Translations under genes and position numbers: made by a program
Shown here: piece by piece, positions 24,326 to 36,888 of the stretch
Numbering within the stretch: position 1 is the first letter of the stretch
How the letters are laid out: each line of letters opens with the position of its first letter
The notes under the pieces: model-generated
Told to the model about the DNA's origin: nothing
Database searches by the model: none
The model's input: only the letters and a program-made list of their open reading frames with translations
Assembly (NCBI RefSeq): GCF_008728635.1
Contig: NZ_CP044285.1
Coordinates: 2,790,001 to 2,854,000 of the forward strand
Reading direction: 5' to 3'
Source: Hymenobacter baengnokdamensis
Lineage (GTDB): Bacteria > Bacteroidota > Bacteroidia > Cytophagales > Hymenobacteraceae
Length of the DNA: 64,000 bases

Positions 24326-26005
24326 TTAGTAGGGCTTGGCGTCGTGGGCCATTGCCTCGGCCTGCGCTACAGCCTGAGTAGCCTCGCGCTCGTTGTACTG
24401 GCTGCTGCCTTCGGCTTGCCTGTTGGCTTTGGCCGCTTTGATGCCTTCGGCCAGGCGGCGGCCCCAATCAGCGTCGCAGTTGGTGCACAGTTCTATCATC
24501 TTGTCCTGAATAACCGGCTCGGCATCGGCCAGCGCACCCACCATATTGTTGATGAGGTCATCGCGCTCCCAGTCTTCGTGCTTGCGGTAGCGGTCGCCAG
24601 CCTGCCCGAAGTTGTTGGTGCGGTCGATGGTCTGGCGCACGAGCTTGGCGCTATACGAAGGCGTGTGGTCGGGGCCCGGTGCGGGCGACTCCTTCAGGCC
24701 GTTGAGGCTGCTGGGCTCGTAGTTGACGTGCAGGTTCTGGCCGGGCGCGGCATCAACGTGGTACGTCATCTGGCCGTCGCGCTGGTTGGTGGCCACGTGC
24801 TTTTTGGGCGCGTTGATGGGCAGCTGCAGGTAGTTGGGGCCCACGCGGTAGCGCTGGGTATCGGAGTACGAGAAGGTGCGGCCCTGCAACATCTTATCAT
24901 CTGAGAAATCAAGTCCGTCCACGAGCACGCCGGTGCCGAAAGCCACCTGCTCTACCTCGGCAAAGTAGTTTTCGGGGTTGCGGTTCAGCGTCATCATGCC
25001 CACGGGCAGGAAGGGGAACTTGTCTTCGGGCCAGATTTTGGTATCGTCGAGCGGGTCAAAGTCCAGCTCGGGGTGATCGTCGTCCGACATAATCTGCACA
25101 CACAGTTCCCATTTTGGGAAATTGCCTTTCTTGATGTTGTCGAACAGGTCCTGGGTTGCATGATTGAAATTCTTGGCCTGAATAGCTTCGGCTTCGCTCG
25201 CGGTCAGGTTTTTGATGCCTTGCTGGGGCTCCCAGTGGTACTTCACCAGCACGGCTTCGCCCTGCGCGTTCACCCACTTGTAGGTGTTTACGCCCGAGCC
25301 CTGCATCTGGCGGTAGTTGGCCGGAATGCCCCAGGGCGAGAACAGAAACGCCACCATATGCATGGCTTCCGGGGTGTTCGAGATAAAATCGAAGATGCGC
25401 TGGCCGGTCTGGCGGTTAAACACCGGGTCGGGTTTCTGCGAGTGAATCAGGTCGGGGAACTTGATGGCGTCGCGGATGAAAAATACCTTCAGGTTGTTGC
25501 CCACGAGGTCCCAGTTGCCGTCTTCGGTGTAGAATTTCACGGCGAAGCCGCGCGGGTCGCGCAGCGTTTCGGGCGAGTGGCCTCCGTGGCCCACCGTCGA
25601 GAAGCGCACAAACACCGGCGTCTCTTTGCCCTTGGTATTGAAGAGCTTGGCGCGGGTGTACTTCGCAATGGGCTCGCCGCCCACGGTGCCGTAGGCTTCG
25701 AATACGCCGTGGGCGCCGGCGCCGCGGGCGTGCACCACCCGCTCGGGAATGCGCTCGCGGTCGAAGTGGCTGATTTTTTCGATGAACTGGTAGTTCTCCA
25801 GGGTAGCCGGGCCGCGGTTGCCCACAGTGCGCAGGTTCTGGTTGTTGGAAACGGGATGGCCCTGGCGGGTGGTCAGGGTCTGGGCGGTTTCGCCGCTGGC
25901 AGTGCGCTGGTCTTGCGACGAGCCCACGCCGTTGACGGCGGTGCCGGTCGCGTTGGCGGACGTATCGTGTCCGTTCTGGTCCGAAGAGTTTTCCTGGGTA
26001 GCCAT
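24326..26005 (-). CDS. katA: Monofunctional haem catalase
   Basis: 559 residues from ATG 26005; a longer frame to 26098 has no homology. Catalytic His92 is in [12 protein letters not shown] and Asn170 in [10 protein letters not shown]; the proximal haem Tyr is in [17 protein letters not shown]. Length and motifs fit the small-subunit clade. It disproportionates H2O2. A polar Ser/Thr/Asn-rich N-terminal extension of about 60 residues precedes the catalase core. It has its own terminator and a 500-base gap to katG, so the two are separate units. Confidence 0.95.
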   Translation of the reverse strand: MATQENSSDQNGHDTSANATGTAVNGVGSSQDQRTASGETAQTLTTRQGHPVSNNQNLRTVGNRGPATLENYQFIEKISHFDRERIPERVVHARGAGAHGVFEAYGTVGGEPIAKYTRAKLFNTKGKETPVFVRFSTVGHGGHSPETLRDPRGFAVKFYTEDGNWDLVGNNLKVFFIRDAIKFPDLIHSQKPDPVFNRQTGQRIFDFISNTPEAMHMVAFLFSPWGIPANYRQMQGSGVNTYKWVNAQGEAVLVKYHWEPQQGIKNLTASEAEAIQAKNFNHATQDLFDNIKKGNFPKWELCVQIMSDDDHPELDFDPLDDTKIWPEDKFPFLPVGMMTLNRNPENYFAEVEQVAFGTGVLVDGLDFSDDKMLQGRTFSYSDTQRYRVGPNYLQLPINAPKKHVATNQRDGQMTYHVDAAPGQNLHVNYEPSSLNGLKESPAPGPDHTPSYSAKLVRQTIDRTNNFGQAGDRYRKHEDWERDDLINNMVGALADAEPVIQDKMIELCTNCDADWGRRLAEGIKAAKANRQAEGSSQYNEREATQAVAQAEAMAHDAKPY

Positions 26006-26421
26006 TAGGGTAGGGTTGGTTAGGTAGACGAAAATCCAGGTAGAATACAGCTTAACTCGCAGGTGGGTTTGCGGGCGACTGCCACAAAATTTGGGCATCC
26101 TTGCTTTCCAAGCTGCTGGCGCGAGGCATCGTTCCGGGCCGGCTGCCTGGGCAGATGAACTGCCTGGCGTACGGGGCAGGTTGGTAACGAAGCAGCCGAC
26201 TTTTATCAGTAGAAAGACTTAGCTGGACGCTTAGTGACAGCTTCTGGCTTACTAGCCAAGGCAATTGCCCACCCCTGGGCCACCGCTGAAGCCGGCGTTA
26301 GTAACCAGGCTTTGCGCCCCGGCCAGCCGAGCGGCCGGGCCGGGGCTGGTCCTCACTCGTCGCAAATTCGGGCTTGGTCGCCAGCTGGTTGCAGCCGACT
26401 AAGCAGGCTCAAAAAAGTATA
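26006..26421. other. Intergenic region upstream of the catalase gene
   Basis: About 415 bases between the catalase start and the katG terminator. It should hold the catalase promoter. No gene, repeat or clear OxyR-like site was recognised. Confidence 0.5.
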
Positions 26422-26457
26422 AAAAAACGCCGCCCCGTTGCCAGGGCGGCGTTTTTT
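26422..26457. terminator. katG terminator
   Basis: AAAAAACGCCGCCC and GGGCGGCGTTTTTT pair perfectly around 8 bases. It lies 60 bases past the katG stop. Confidence 0.9.
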
Positions 26458-26517
26458 AGTATAGCAGGCAAGTGGTGGCCCGTTGCCGGTTCCTACTTGC
26501 CATTCGCTGGCTTGGCC

Positions 26518-29490
<2,973 letters not shown>

Positions 29491-29555
29491 GTAGCGCGGA
29501 CTTTTAGTCCGCCCGCCTCCGGCCGACCTACTGGCGGACTAAAAGTCCGCGCTAC
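29491..29555. repeat. Perfect inverted repeat, GTAGCG-GGAC family
   Basis: Arms 29491-29513 and 29533-29555 (23 bases) are perfectly complementary, loop 19 bases. Each arm contains its own palindrome GCGGACTTTTAGTCCGC. It shares the GTAGCG-GGAC edge with the repeat at 6474-6566 and lies 24 bases past the stop of the barrel gene. Confidence 0.85.
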
Positions 29556-29578
29556 AGTCCAGCGACTTCCAAACCGCG

Positions 29579-30439
29579 CTAGAATAAATAGCGTACGCTT
29601 AGGCCGCTGGCGAGGCTTTGCACGGGCGTAGTCAGGGTAGTGGCTACGTGCGCGGTGGGCGTTTGCAGGTCGAGGCGGATGTCGCGGGCCGAGCGCACGG
29701 GGCTCCACAGCTGCCGTACCGTCAGGTCGAGGTGCAGGTGCGGCCGCACGCGCCAGCTGCCGCGCAGGCCGGCTTCGAAAACGGCGATGGTAGTGGCTTC
29801 GTGCGCGAGCCCGAGCGTGGCCGTTGCCAGCGTAGTAGTGCCCGAGGGGGCCGCAGGCCCGACGCCGACGCCCCCGTTGCCGTCGGTGTAGTGTACTTCC
29901 GTACCGTAGGGGCTGATAACGGCGTTGGCGTCCGACCCGGTCCAGGCCGGGCCGCCGCCCGCCATCACGCTCAGCCCCAGGCGGCCGCCCAGGCCCAGCA
30001 CCTGCACCACCCCGCGCACCGGCACGTAGAGGTAGTCGTGCGTATAGCTTTGGCCGAAACCGAGGTAGCTGCTGCCGTCTTCCCACTCATAAGTGTAGCC
30101 CGTCAGCACGGGCAGGTCCTGAACGCCAGCCTCCAGGCTGAAGCGCGGCGAAAAGCGGTAGCCGCCGGTCAGTGCCCCGCCCGGCAATACCTCTCTGCCC
30201 TGAATCAGCTCTTTGCCCTGCGCTGCCAGATTAGGTGCGCCCGGCGACAACTTCGTTAGCTGATTAGCATAGAGAATGCCTTCTATCCCCACGTAAAACT
30301 TCAGGGTGGCCGCCGTGGTTTCGCTGCCGTGGCGCTTCTGCACAAACAGCTTGTGCACGGCAAAAGCCCTATCCCGACCCTGCGAGTAGCCGGTTAAGTA
30401 GCTGAAAAGTACAACTATGAAAATAGTAAAATCCCTCAT
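29579..30439 (-). CDS. Outer membrane beta-barrel protein
   Basis: 286 residues from ATG 30439, which opens a signal peptide (MRDFTIFIVVLFSYLTGYSQG). A longer frame to 30565 adds a non-hydrophobic leader. The body has glycine-rich alternating strands (LGLSVMAGGGPAW, FEAGLRGSWRVRPHLHLDLT) and ends on SGLSVRYLF; the terminal Phe is typical of BAM-inserted barrels. Function unknown. It is a single gene between the katG promoter region and cinA. Confidence 0.75.
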   Translation of the reverse strand: MRDFTIFIVVLFSYLTGYSQGRDRAFAVHKLFVQKRHGSETTAATLKFYVGIEGILYANQLTKLSPGAPNLAAQGKELIQGREVLPGGALTGGYRFSPRFSLEAGVQDLPVLTGYTYEWEDGSSYLGFGQSYTHDYLYVPVRGVVQVLGLGGRLGLSVMAGGGPAWTGSDANAVISPYGTEVHYTDGNGGVGVGPAAPSGTTTLATATLGLAHEATTIAVFEAGLRGSWRVRPHLHLDLTVRQLWSPVRSARDIRLDLQTPTAHVATTLTTPVQSLASGLSVRYLF

Positions 30440-30581
30440 AATTCCAGCTGATTGCTGCCCGAAGGTAGCGGCAAATCGGATGAGTGGATGTCCGGGAGCG
30501 CCCGCTGAGCTGTAGGAGCTGTAGCAATGCTGAAAATAAAGCGGTTCAGGATTGGTTTTCCGCATTCCTGAACCGCTTCAA

Positions 30582-31847
30582 TCACACCTTCAGCAGGGCG
30601 GCTTCGTGGTGCCCGGCCAGTTGCTGCCACAGTAGGATGAGTACGGCCTGGGTGGTGTACTCGATGTTGGTCTGCCGGCCGCGGTCGACGCTGAACTGCC
30701 GGCTCACGGTGCCGGCCGGCGTGGCGCAGGCAATACAGATAGTACCCACCGGCTTGAGAGGCGTGCCGCCGCCGGGGCCGGCAATGCCGCTGGTGGCCAG
30801 GGCCACGTCGCAGCCCAGGCGGGCACGGGCACCTTCAGCCATCTCGCGCACAGTAGGCTCGCTCACGGCGCCGTGCTGGGCCAGAGTGGTGGCTTCTACG
30901 CCGAGCAGGCTTTCTTTCAGGTCGTTATCATACGCCACCACGCTGCCCCGAAAGTAGGCCGAGCTGCCCGGCACGCTGGTGATGCGCTGGGCCACCGCCC
31001 CGCCGGTGCAGCTTTCGGCGGTGCCGAGCTGCCAGCCTTTCGCTTGCAGCAGCCGGCCCACCGCTACTTCGAGCGGAATATCTTCTTCGGCGAATATATA
31101 ACTGCCAATGTGCTCGCGCAGAGCAGGCAGTAGCTTTAGCATGCGGTCACGCAGGTTCGGCTCATCGTCGGCGGTACCGGTGAGGCGTAGGCGCACGCTG
31201 CCCAGGCTGGGCAGGTAGGCCAGCTTCACGTTGGGCGGCAGGGCGGCCTCCCAGTCCTTGATTTTCTCGGCCAGAAACGACTCGCCCAGCCCGGCCGTCA
31301 TGATAACCACATGCTCGATGGGCGCCAGCTGAAACTTCGCCTGGAGGCGGGGCAGCACCTCGTCGGTCATCAGCTTTTTCATCTCAAACGGCACGCCGGG
31401 CATACTGATAAACACCGTGCCGCCGTCCTCCAGCCACATGCCGGGCGCGGTGCCCACGGCGTTGGGCAGCACCTCGCAGCCGGCCGGCACCAGCGCCTGC
31501 TGGCGATTCACGTCGAGCATGGGCCGGTTGAAGCGCTTGAATATCTCCTCCACGTGGTGCAGCGTGGGCTCGTGCAGCACCAGCTCGCGGCCGAAGTACC
31601 GGGCCAGCACGTGCTTGGTGAGGTCGTCCTTGGTGGGGCCGAGGCCGCCGGTAGTCAGAATAACCTTGGCGCGCTGCCGGGCCTGGTCGAGGGCGGCCAC
31701 TATCTCGTCGGCGCGGTCGCTCACGCTCGTAATCTGGCGCACGCGCAAGCCCAGGCGGCCGAGCTGCTGGCCCATGAAGGCCGAATTGGTATCCACGACC
31801 TGCCCGTAGAGCAGCTCGTCGCCGATTGTCATTATTTCAACGTCCAT
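30582..31847 (-). CDS. cinA: CinA family NMN amidohydrolase / competence-damage protein
   Basis: 421 residues. The N-terminal MoaB-like domain (about 1-170) has GDELLYGQVVDTNS and TTGGLGPTKDDLTKHVLA. The C-terminal PncC domain (about 255-421) has AESCTGGAVAQRITSVPGSS and ATSGIAGPGGGTPLKPVGT. PncC domains deamidate nicotinamide mononucleotide back to nicotinate mononucleotide; the N-terminal domain can have ADP-ribose pyrophosphatase activity. Normal length. It stands alone, divergent from the DUF4197 gene. Confidence 0.93.
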   Translation of the reverse strand: MDVEIMTIGDELLYGQVVDTNSAFMGQQLGRLGLRVRQITSVSDRADEIVAALDQARQRAKVILTTGGLGPTKDDLTKHVLARYFGRELVLHEPTLHHVEEIFKRFNRPMLDVNRQQALVPAGCEVLPNAVGTAPGMWLEDGGTVFISMPGVPFEMKKLMTDEVLPRLQAKFQLAPIEHVVIMTAGLGESFLAEKIKDWEAALPPNVKLAYLPSLGSVRLRLTGTADDEPNLRDRMLKLLPALREHIGSYIFAEEDIPLEVAVGRLLQAKGWQLGTAESCTGGAVAQRITSVPGSSAYFRGSVVAYDNDLKESLLGVEATTLAQHGAVSEPTVREMAEGARARLGCDVALATSGIAGPGGGTPLKPVGTICIACATPAGTVSRQFSVDRGRQTNIEYTTQAVLILLWQQLAGHHEAALLKV

Positions 31848-31965
31848 GAGCGTAGCCTGAATAGTTTGGCAGGGTTTTATAGAGAACTTTGCAGCGCGAT
31901 GCTTGCAGGACAGCCACGTCGGCCGTCTGGTTTTTTAGGCCGCGCATTTTCTTTTTTAGGTAAAT

Positions 31966-32772
31966 ATGAAAAACCTCTTCCTTCTGGTGGCGTTGCTGGC
32001 TGCCGTGCCGGCCCTAGCCCAAACTACCAAGAAAACGACTGCCAAGAAAGCAACGGTTGTAAAGAAAGCACCCGCGAAGGCGACTACGGCCAAAAAAACT
32101 ACCACGACGGCCCCCAAATCGACGACCGTCGCTACGCCGGCTCCCGCCCCGGCAGCCCCCCTCACGCAGGCCGAAGCGGCCAGCGGCCTGCGCGAAGCCC
32201 TCACTACCGGCGTGACCAAAGCCGTGGCCTTCGCCTCCGAGCCTGATGGCTTTAACCTCAACGACGACATTCGCATCCAGTTTCCGCCCGATGCGCAGCT
32301 GGTGGCTACCACGCTCGGCGCCCTGCCCCTGGGCAAGCAGGCCGTGGAGCAGGCTACCAATCTGCTCAACCGCGCCGCCGAAGCCGCCGCGCCCCAGGCC
32401 AAGGATATTTTCCTGAACGCCGTGCAGCAGCTGACCCTCACCGACGCGCTCTCGCTCGTGACCAGCTCGCAGAAAGATGCGGCCACTCAGCTGCTGCGCA
32501 AAAACTCGGAGGCGGCCCTCAACGCGGCGCTGCGCCCCAGCATCGTGCAGAGCCTCGACCAGGTAGGGGCCAACGCGGCCTACAGCAAGCTCATCGAGCG
32601 CTACAACAAGATTCCGCTCATGACGCCCGCCAGCACCAACCTCACCGACTACGTGACCAAGGAAACGGTCGATGGCCTCTTTATTCTGCTGGCCCAGCAG
32701 GAAGCCAAAATCCGTCAGAACCCGGCCGCGCAGTCCACCGCCATCCTCAAGCGCGTGTTTGGAGGCAAGTAG
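31966..32772 (+). CDS. DUF4197 exported protein
   Basis: 268 residues. A signal peptide (KNLFLLVALLAAVPALAQ) is followed by a low-complexity Lys/Thr/Ala linker (about 20-60), then the DUF4197 helical domain (LTQAEAASGLREALTTGVTK, LLRKNSEAALNAALRPSIV). Members are periplasmic and of unknown function. The basic linker is longer than usual for the family and may bind the wall or polyanions. A terminator follows. Confidence 0.85.
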   Translation: MKNLFLLVALLAAVPALAQTTKKTTAKKATVVKKAPAKATTAKKTTTTAPKSTTVATPAPAPAAPLTQAEAASGLREALTTGVTKAVAFASEPDGFNLNDDIRIQFPPDAQLVATTLGALPLGKQAVEQATNLLNRAAEAAAPQAKDIFLNAVQQLTLTDALSLVTSSQKDAATQLLRKNSEAALNAALRPSIVQSLDQVGANAAYSKLIERYNKIPLMTPASTNLTDYVTKETVDGLFILLAQQEAKIRQNPAAQSTAILKRVFGGK

Positions 32773-32797
32773 GATATTTATTAGTTTTGAATGAAGT

Positions 32798-32834
32798 AAA
32801 AAGCGCCTGCGGCTATGTGCCGCCGGCGCTTTTT
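32798..32834. terminator. Terminator after the DUF4197 gene
   Basis: AAAAAGCGCC and GGCGCTTTTT with an inner GCGGC/GCCGC stem form a strong hairpin ending in T5. Confidence 0.88.
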
Positions 32835-33042
32835 GCGTTGTAAGATAGTCTGGCTAATGCATTAAAAATTCATTTAATGACCCTTGAAAACCTTATCAGC
32901 TCATTCTCAGCTACAATCTTGTGTAAAGAAACTATGTGTTAGAATATTCTTACTACCCGTATTAAACTTTGCCGAGAAGCCAGTGTCTTGCGGTCTGTGC
33001 TTTCGAGCACACTACCTACCCAAACACTTTTCTTTTCTGCAC

Positions 33043-34599
33043 ATGAAATTCTATTATGCAACGCTGGCACTAGGCGCAGTAGCGCTGGCTGGTTGCCACC
33101 ACGAAGAGGTAATTCCCCAGCCGGCTACCCATGTTACGGCGCAGCTGGCGCTGGCGCCCGGCGCGGTGGTGGTTAACCCAACGGGTTATGCGCCCCTGGC
33201 GGCGCAGCTTTCCTTTACCTATCCGGTGGCGGGCCGCACCAAGCTGGTCGTACACGGCAAGCACGGCGCCGACTCCGACGTGGTGCAGCAGTTCGACGAT
33301 AGCGGTACTGCTCATTCGGTGCCCATTCTGGGGCTTTATGCCGACTTCGATAACAAAGTAGAGGTGCAGCTGACCGATGCCCAGGGGCTGGCCCTCGCCG
33401 ATACGACCCTTACCATCCATACCGGGGCGCTACCGCCCGCAATGCCTACCGCCATTACGGTAACTACCGCACCAACTCTGCCACTGGGCGGCAATTTTAC
33501 GCTGGTAAGCAACTTCAGCGCCTCCAACCCGCAGGTGCCGCTTATTGTAGACAACTACGGCGACATCCGGTGGCTGCTCGACTACAGCAGCCACCCGGTG
33601 TTAAAGCAGCTTTCGTACGATTGCGGCATTGCCCGGCTTCAGAATGGCAACTTCTACTTTGGCGATAAAACCACGAGTGGCTTGTACGAGGTATCGCCCC
33701 TGGGCAATATAGTAAATCAGTGGAGCCTGCCCGGCTATACCTTCCACCACGAAATGTATGAGAAGCCCGATGGCAATTTTCTGGTATCAGTAAGTAAAGT
33801 GGGCAGCACCCACCCCGACGGCAGCCCCACCGACGAAGATTATATTGTGGAGATAGACCGCCACGCCAACCGCGTAGTACAGGAGTGGGACCTCAAGCAG
33901 AGCCTGAATGAAACCCGCCATGCCCTGGAGCCCGACCCCACCGACTGGGCCCACGTAAACGCGCTGTTTTATGATGCTACTGATAATACCATCGTGGTGT
34001 CGGCCCGCTACCAGGCAGTAGTCAAGCTCACCTACGACAACCACGTGAAGTGGGTGCTGGCCCCGCACCGGGGCTGGGGCCCTAACCACCAGGGCCAGGA
34101 CCTGAGCCAGCTGCTGCTAACCCCACTCGATGCCAGCGGCCGGGCCATTACCGATACGGCCGTGGTAAATGGCTCGGCCAACCACCCCGATTTTGAGTGG
34201 AACTGGTACCAGCATTCTACCCTGCCGATGCCCAACGGCGACCTGCTGCTGTTTGATAACGGTACCAATCGCAACTTTATCCACAATGCCCCCGAGCACT
34301 ACAGCCGGGTGGTGCAGTACCACATAGACCCGATTCGGCGCACCGTGCAGCAAGTATGGACGTACGGCAAGGAGCGGGGCGAGGACACGTATTCAGCTAT
34401 TGTGTCGCGGGTGCAGTTCCTGCCGGCTACCAACCACATCATGTTCTGCCCCGGCTACCAGGTGCCCAACGGCAGTGGCCTGGGCGGCAAGATTATTGAG
34501 GTCGATTACGCTACCCACAAGGTGCTGTTCGAGATGCAGATGAGCGCCGCCAACGGCTGGGGCTTTCACCGGGCGCAGCGCGCAAGTATCTACCCATGA
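33043..34599 (+). CDS. Arylsulfotransferase (ASST) family lipoprotein
   Basis: 518 residues from ATG 33043; the lipobox LAGC gives a lipid-anchored exported protein. An earlier in-frame start (32884) would bury the signal peptide. After an immunoglobulin-like N-terminal part (about 30-140) comes a beta-propeller with ASST hallmarks: GYTFHHEMYEKPDGN, DWAHVNALFYD, HSTLPMPNGDLLLFDNGT and WTYGKERGEDTYSA. Known ASSTs move sulfate between phenolic compounds in the periplasm. The His residues in these segments are candidate catalytic residues. No disulfide-bond partner genes are adjacent. The substrate is unknown. Confidence 0.85.
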   Translation: MKFYYATLALGAVALAGCHHEEVIPQPATHVTAQLALAPGAVVVNPTGYAPLAAQLSFTYPVAGRTKLVVHGKHGADSDVVQQFDDSGTAHSVPILGLYADFDNKVEVQLTDAQGLALADTTLTIHTGALPPAMPTAITVTTAPTLPLGGNFTLVSNFSASNPQVPLIVDNYGDIRWLLDYSSHPVLKQLSYDCGIARLQNGNFYFGDKTTSGLYEVSPLGNIVNQWSLPGYTFHHEMYEKPDGNFLVSVSKVGSTHPDGSPTDEDYIVEIDRHANRVVQEWDLKQSLNETRHALEPDPTDWAHVNALFYDATDNTIVVSARYQAVVKLTYDNHVKWVLAPHRGWGPNHQGQDLSQLLLTPLDASGRAITDTAVVNGSANHPDFEWNWYQHSTLPMPNGDLLLFDNGTNRNFIHNAPEHYSRVVQYHIDPIRRTVQQVWTYGKERGEDTYSAIVSRVQFLPATNHIMFCPGYQVPNGSGLGGKIIEVDYATHKVLFEMQMSAANGWGFHRAQRASIYP

Positions 34600-34614
34600 G
34601 GCCAGTGAGTAATG

Positions 34615-34691
34615 GGTAATGACGAATGGGTAATGGGTAATGCATTCTGCCTATATAAACGGCACTACCCATTACCCATTCGTCATTATCC
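34615..34691. repeat. Word palindrome built of TAATGGG units
   Basis: Arms 34615-34639 and 34666-34691 are complementary except for one base, made of GGTAATG and GAATGGGTAATGGGTA words. It lies between convergent genes and may act as a terminator-like hairpin. Confidence 0.8.
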
Positions 34692-34695
34692 ATAA

Positions 34696-35052
34696 TTAAA
34701 AGTCGCTGTCGTAGTCGTCGCCCCGGCTGCGGCCACGCGGAGAGCTCCCGAAAAGGTCATCATCGTCTTCGGCATCGAGGTCGTCCTCCTCGTCGAGGGG
34801 AGCCAGGCCGCTGCTGCCGTCGGGGTCTTCGGCCGCTTCGGCGGTCGCAAATTCCTCTTCGGTCATCGACGCAAGGTCGAGGGCTTCGTCGTGCGAAGAG
34901 CCCGTGTCGCGCCACATCAGGTAATCGGCGTATTTGGCCGAAAGCTGGTCTTCGCCGGTGCCGTGCGTTTTAGCGCCGCCAGTGCGGGCAAAAGTGTCGA
35001 GCTTATCGTCGTCGTCTAGTTCGTCGTCGTCCAGGTTATCGTACTGTCGCAT
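34696..35052 (-). CDS. Acidic protein of unknown function
   Basis: 118 residues from ATG 35052 (RQYDNLDDDELDDDDKLD). Both ends are rich in Asp and Glu, with a mid-part SAKYADYLMWRDTGSSHDEA that may be a helix. No signal peptide or domain; likely cytoplasmic and partly disordered. A longer frame to 35157 adds a basic leader and was not chosen. Its stop is close to the word palindrome. I recall similar short acidic proteins in Bacteroidota but know no function. Confidence 0.6.
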   Translation of the reverse strand: MRQYDNLDDDELDDDDKLDTFARTGGAKTHGTGEDQLSAKYADYLMWRDTGSSHDEALDLASMTEEEFATAEAAEDPDGSSGLAPLDEEDDLDAEDDDDLFGSSPRGRSRGDDYDSDF

Positions 35053-35164
35053 AGCAAAAGGGCAGTAGAGGGTAGTTGAAAAGGTTTTTGAGCGTAGGGC
35101 GAAGATACGGCCAACGCCGAAATGGGTTGGCGGGCCGCAGCCAATAAGTTGCCCCAAGCCAGCC

Positions 35165-35343
35165 TCAAGCCGTCAATGGCACCTTGCGGTAGATGTCGGC
35201 CAGCGTCAGCCCCACTCCGATAGCCGGCAGGGGCACCACGGCATCCAGCCCTTCAAACGTATCGAAGGCCCATACCTTATGCTCGCGCCAGGTGCCCAGG
35301 CGAGCACGTTGGAGTAGCCTAAAAATAAGCCGTAACGTTATCC
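35165..35343 (-). pseudogene. C-terminal gene remnant, possibly Uma2-type
   Basis: A frame without a start codon runs on the minus strand from the ABC ATPase stop to a TGA at 35165-35167. It reads as coding: LGTWREHKVWAFDTFEG, then LPAIGVGLTLADIYRKVPL. The end resembles the C-termini of Uma2-family (DUF820) proteins, but this is from memory and weak. It could instead be chance open frame. Confidence 0.35.
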
Positions 35344-35964
35344 TTACTGAAAGTCGGTAATGCGTACCTGCGCCTCACAAAAGCTGTATTCGGCCGGTAC
35401 GTTGGACGACACAATAACCAGGCGGTCCGCATCGCGCACCTGGGCTACGTGCTCCTGATACCAGGCCGCGCCCTGGGCGTCGAGGTTGGTGGTGGGCTCG
35501 TCGAGCAGCAGCAGCGGCGCCGCCGTGTACAGGGCCAGCCCCAGCTTAAGGCGCTGCTTCATCCCCGACGAAAACGTGCGCACTGCCTGGTGCCGCGCTT
35601 TGTGCAGGTACATAATATCGACCAGGCCGGCTACCGTGAGGCCTGGCCGCAGTGGCTTCAGGCGGGTATGAAACGCCAGCAGCTCCAGCAGGGTAAAGTC
35701 TTCGGGCAGCTCCAGGTAGGGGGCGCAGTAGGCGAGGTGGCGCGGCACTTCGGTAGCCGCTAGCGGCTGCCCGGCCAGCGAATAGGCTACCTGACCTTCC
35801 GTAGGCAGCAGCTGCCCGGCCAGAATACTGAGCAGGGTGCTTTTACCCGCCCCGTTGGGGCCGAGAATAGCCGTGGCGGTGCCAGGGCGGAAGTCGTGGC
35901 TGAGCCGCCGGAAAATCCATTGCCGGCCGTAGCGGCGGCCCAGGGCCTGGGCGTTGAGATACAT
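35344..35964 (-). CDS. ABC transporter ATPase subunit
   Basis: 206 residues, a compact ATPase domain. Walker A GPNGAGKST near residue 35, signature FSSGMKQRLKLGLAL, Walker B LLLLDEPTTNLD. Its start overlaps the lpxA stop by one base, so it is translated with the lipid A genes. No permease gene is near; it may work with one elsewhere. A role in envelope lipid or LPS handling is suggested only by the operon. The small size resembles CcmA-like and gliding-type ATPases. Confidence 0.88.
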   Translation of the reverse strand: MYLNAQALGRRYGRQWIFRRLSHDFRPGTATAILGPNGAGKSTLLSILAGQLLPTEGQVAYSLAGQPLAATEVPRHLAYCAPYLELPEDFTLLELLAFHTRLKPLRPGLTVAGLVDIMYLHKARHQAVRTFSSGMKQRLKLGLALYTAAPLLLLDEPTTNLDAQGAAWYQEHVAQVRDADRLVIVSSNVPAEYSFCEAQVRITDFQ

Positions 35965-36770
35965 TATTCGGCGCCTTCTTCCGGCAAGCTGCCGCGGCTT
36001 GGGCCCTTGATGATGCCGCGCGCGGCGGCTCGCACAAACTCCACTATCTGGTCGCGCTCGGGCGAAGGCGGCAGCTCTACCTCAATGCGGCTCAGCGAAT
36101 CGGTCATGGGTAAGCCGCTGAGATACAAGGCCCGGTACAGCTCATGAATAGAGTTTACCTGCGTTTCGCTGAAGCCCCGGCGGCGCAGCCCTACCGAGTT
36201 GACGCCGGCGTAGGCCAGCGGCTCGCGGGCGGCTTTTACGAAGGGCGGCACGTCTTTACGAACCAGCGAACCGCCGGCAATAAATGCGTGAGCGCCTATA
36301 TTTGTAAACTGATGAATAGCCGTGGTGCCGCCGATAATGGCCCAGTCGCCCACCTGCACATGGCCCGCCATCTGCGTCGCGTTGGAGATAACGCAGTGGT
36401 CGCCTACCAGGCAGTCGTGGGCAATGTGCACGTAGGCTTGCAGCAGGCAGTGGCTGCCTACCACCGTGCGGCCGCGGTCTATGGTGCCCCGGTTCACGGT
36501 CACGCACTCGCGCAGCACCGTGTAGTCGCCGATATGGGCCGTGGTTATTTCGCCGGCAAATTTCAAATCCTGGGGTATCCCCGATATGACAGCACCCGGA
36601 AATATCTGACAGTTGGCCCCGATGCGGGCGCCGTCCATGATGGTCACATTTGGCCCAATCCAGGTGTTTTCGCCAATCTCCACGTCACCATAAATAGTAG
36701 TAAACGGTTCGACGGTAACTCCCGGCGCAAGCCGGGCGGCAGGGTGGATATGAGCGAGAGGGGAAATCAT
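35964..36770 (-). CDS. lpxA: UDP-N-acetylglucosamine acyltransferase
   Basis: 268 residues from ATG 36770 (ISPLAHIHPAARLAPGV), the normal family start; an ATG 15 bases upstream lies in the repeat region. The left-handed beta-helix has many hexapeptide turns, and the catalytic region is NRGTIDRGRTVVGSHCLL and YVHIAHDCLVGDHCVI, with the His in HIAHDC. The C-terminal part NSVGLRRRGFSETQVNSIHE is typical. It adds the first 3-hydroxyacyl chain in lipid A synthesis. It follows lpxC-fabZ in the operon. Confidence 0.96.
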   Translation of the reverse strand: MISPLAHIHPAARLAPGVTVEPFTTIYGDVEIGENTWIGPNVTIMDGARIGANCQIFPGAVISGIPQDLKFAGEITTAHIGDYTVLRECVTVNRGTIDRGRTVVGSHCLLQAYVHIAHDCLVGDHCVISNATQMAGHVQVGDWAIIGGTTAIHQFTNIGAHAFIAGGSLVRKDVPPFVKAAREPLAYAGVNSVGLRRRGFSETQVNSIHELYRALYLSGLPMTDSLSRIEVELPPSPERDQIVEFVRAAARGIIKGPSRGSLPEEGAE

Positions 36771-36775
36771 TTTTT

Positions 36776-36888
36776 CAATTAACAATTAACAGTTAACAAT
36801 TAACAACTTTTGAAAGAACATTCCACATCGTCCAGAAAGCAAGGCAAAAAGAACGGCTGTTAAATGTTAATTGGTAAATGTTAAATGA
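36776..36888. repeat. Word palindrome between lpxA and lpxC
   Basis: CAATTAAC-type words at 36776-36806 face TGTTAAATG-type words at 36859-36888, giving imperfect complementary arms around about 50 bases. It separates two genes of one operon. Confidence 0.65.

Noticed and set aside
34615..34691. Tandem TAATGGG units as a CRISPR array
   Set aside because: Units are adjacent and very short, without regular spacers, and no cas gene is in the window.
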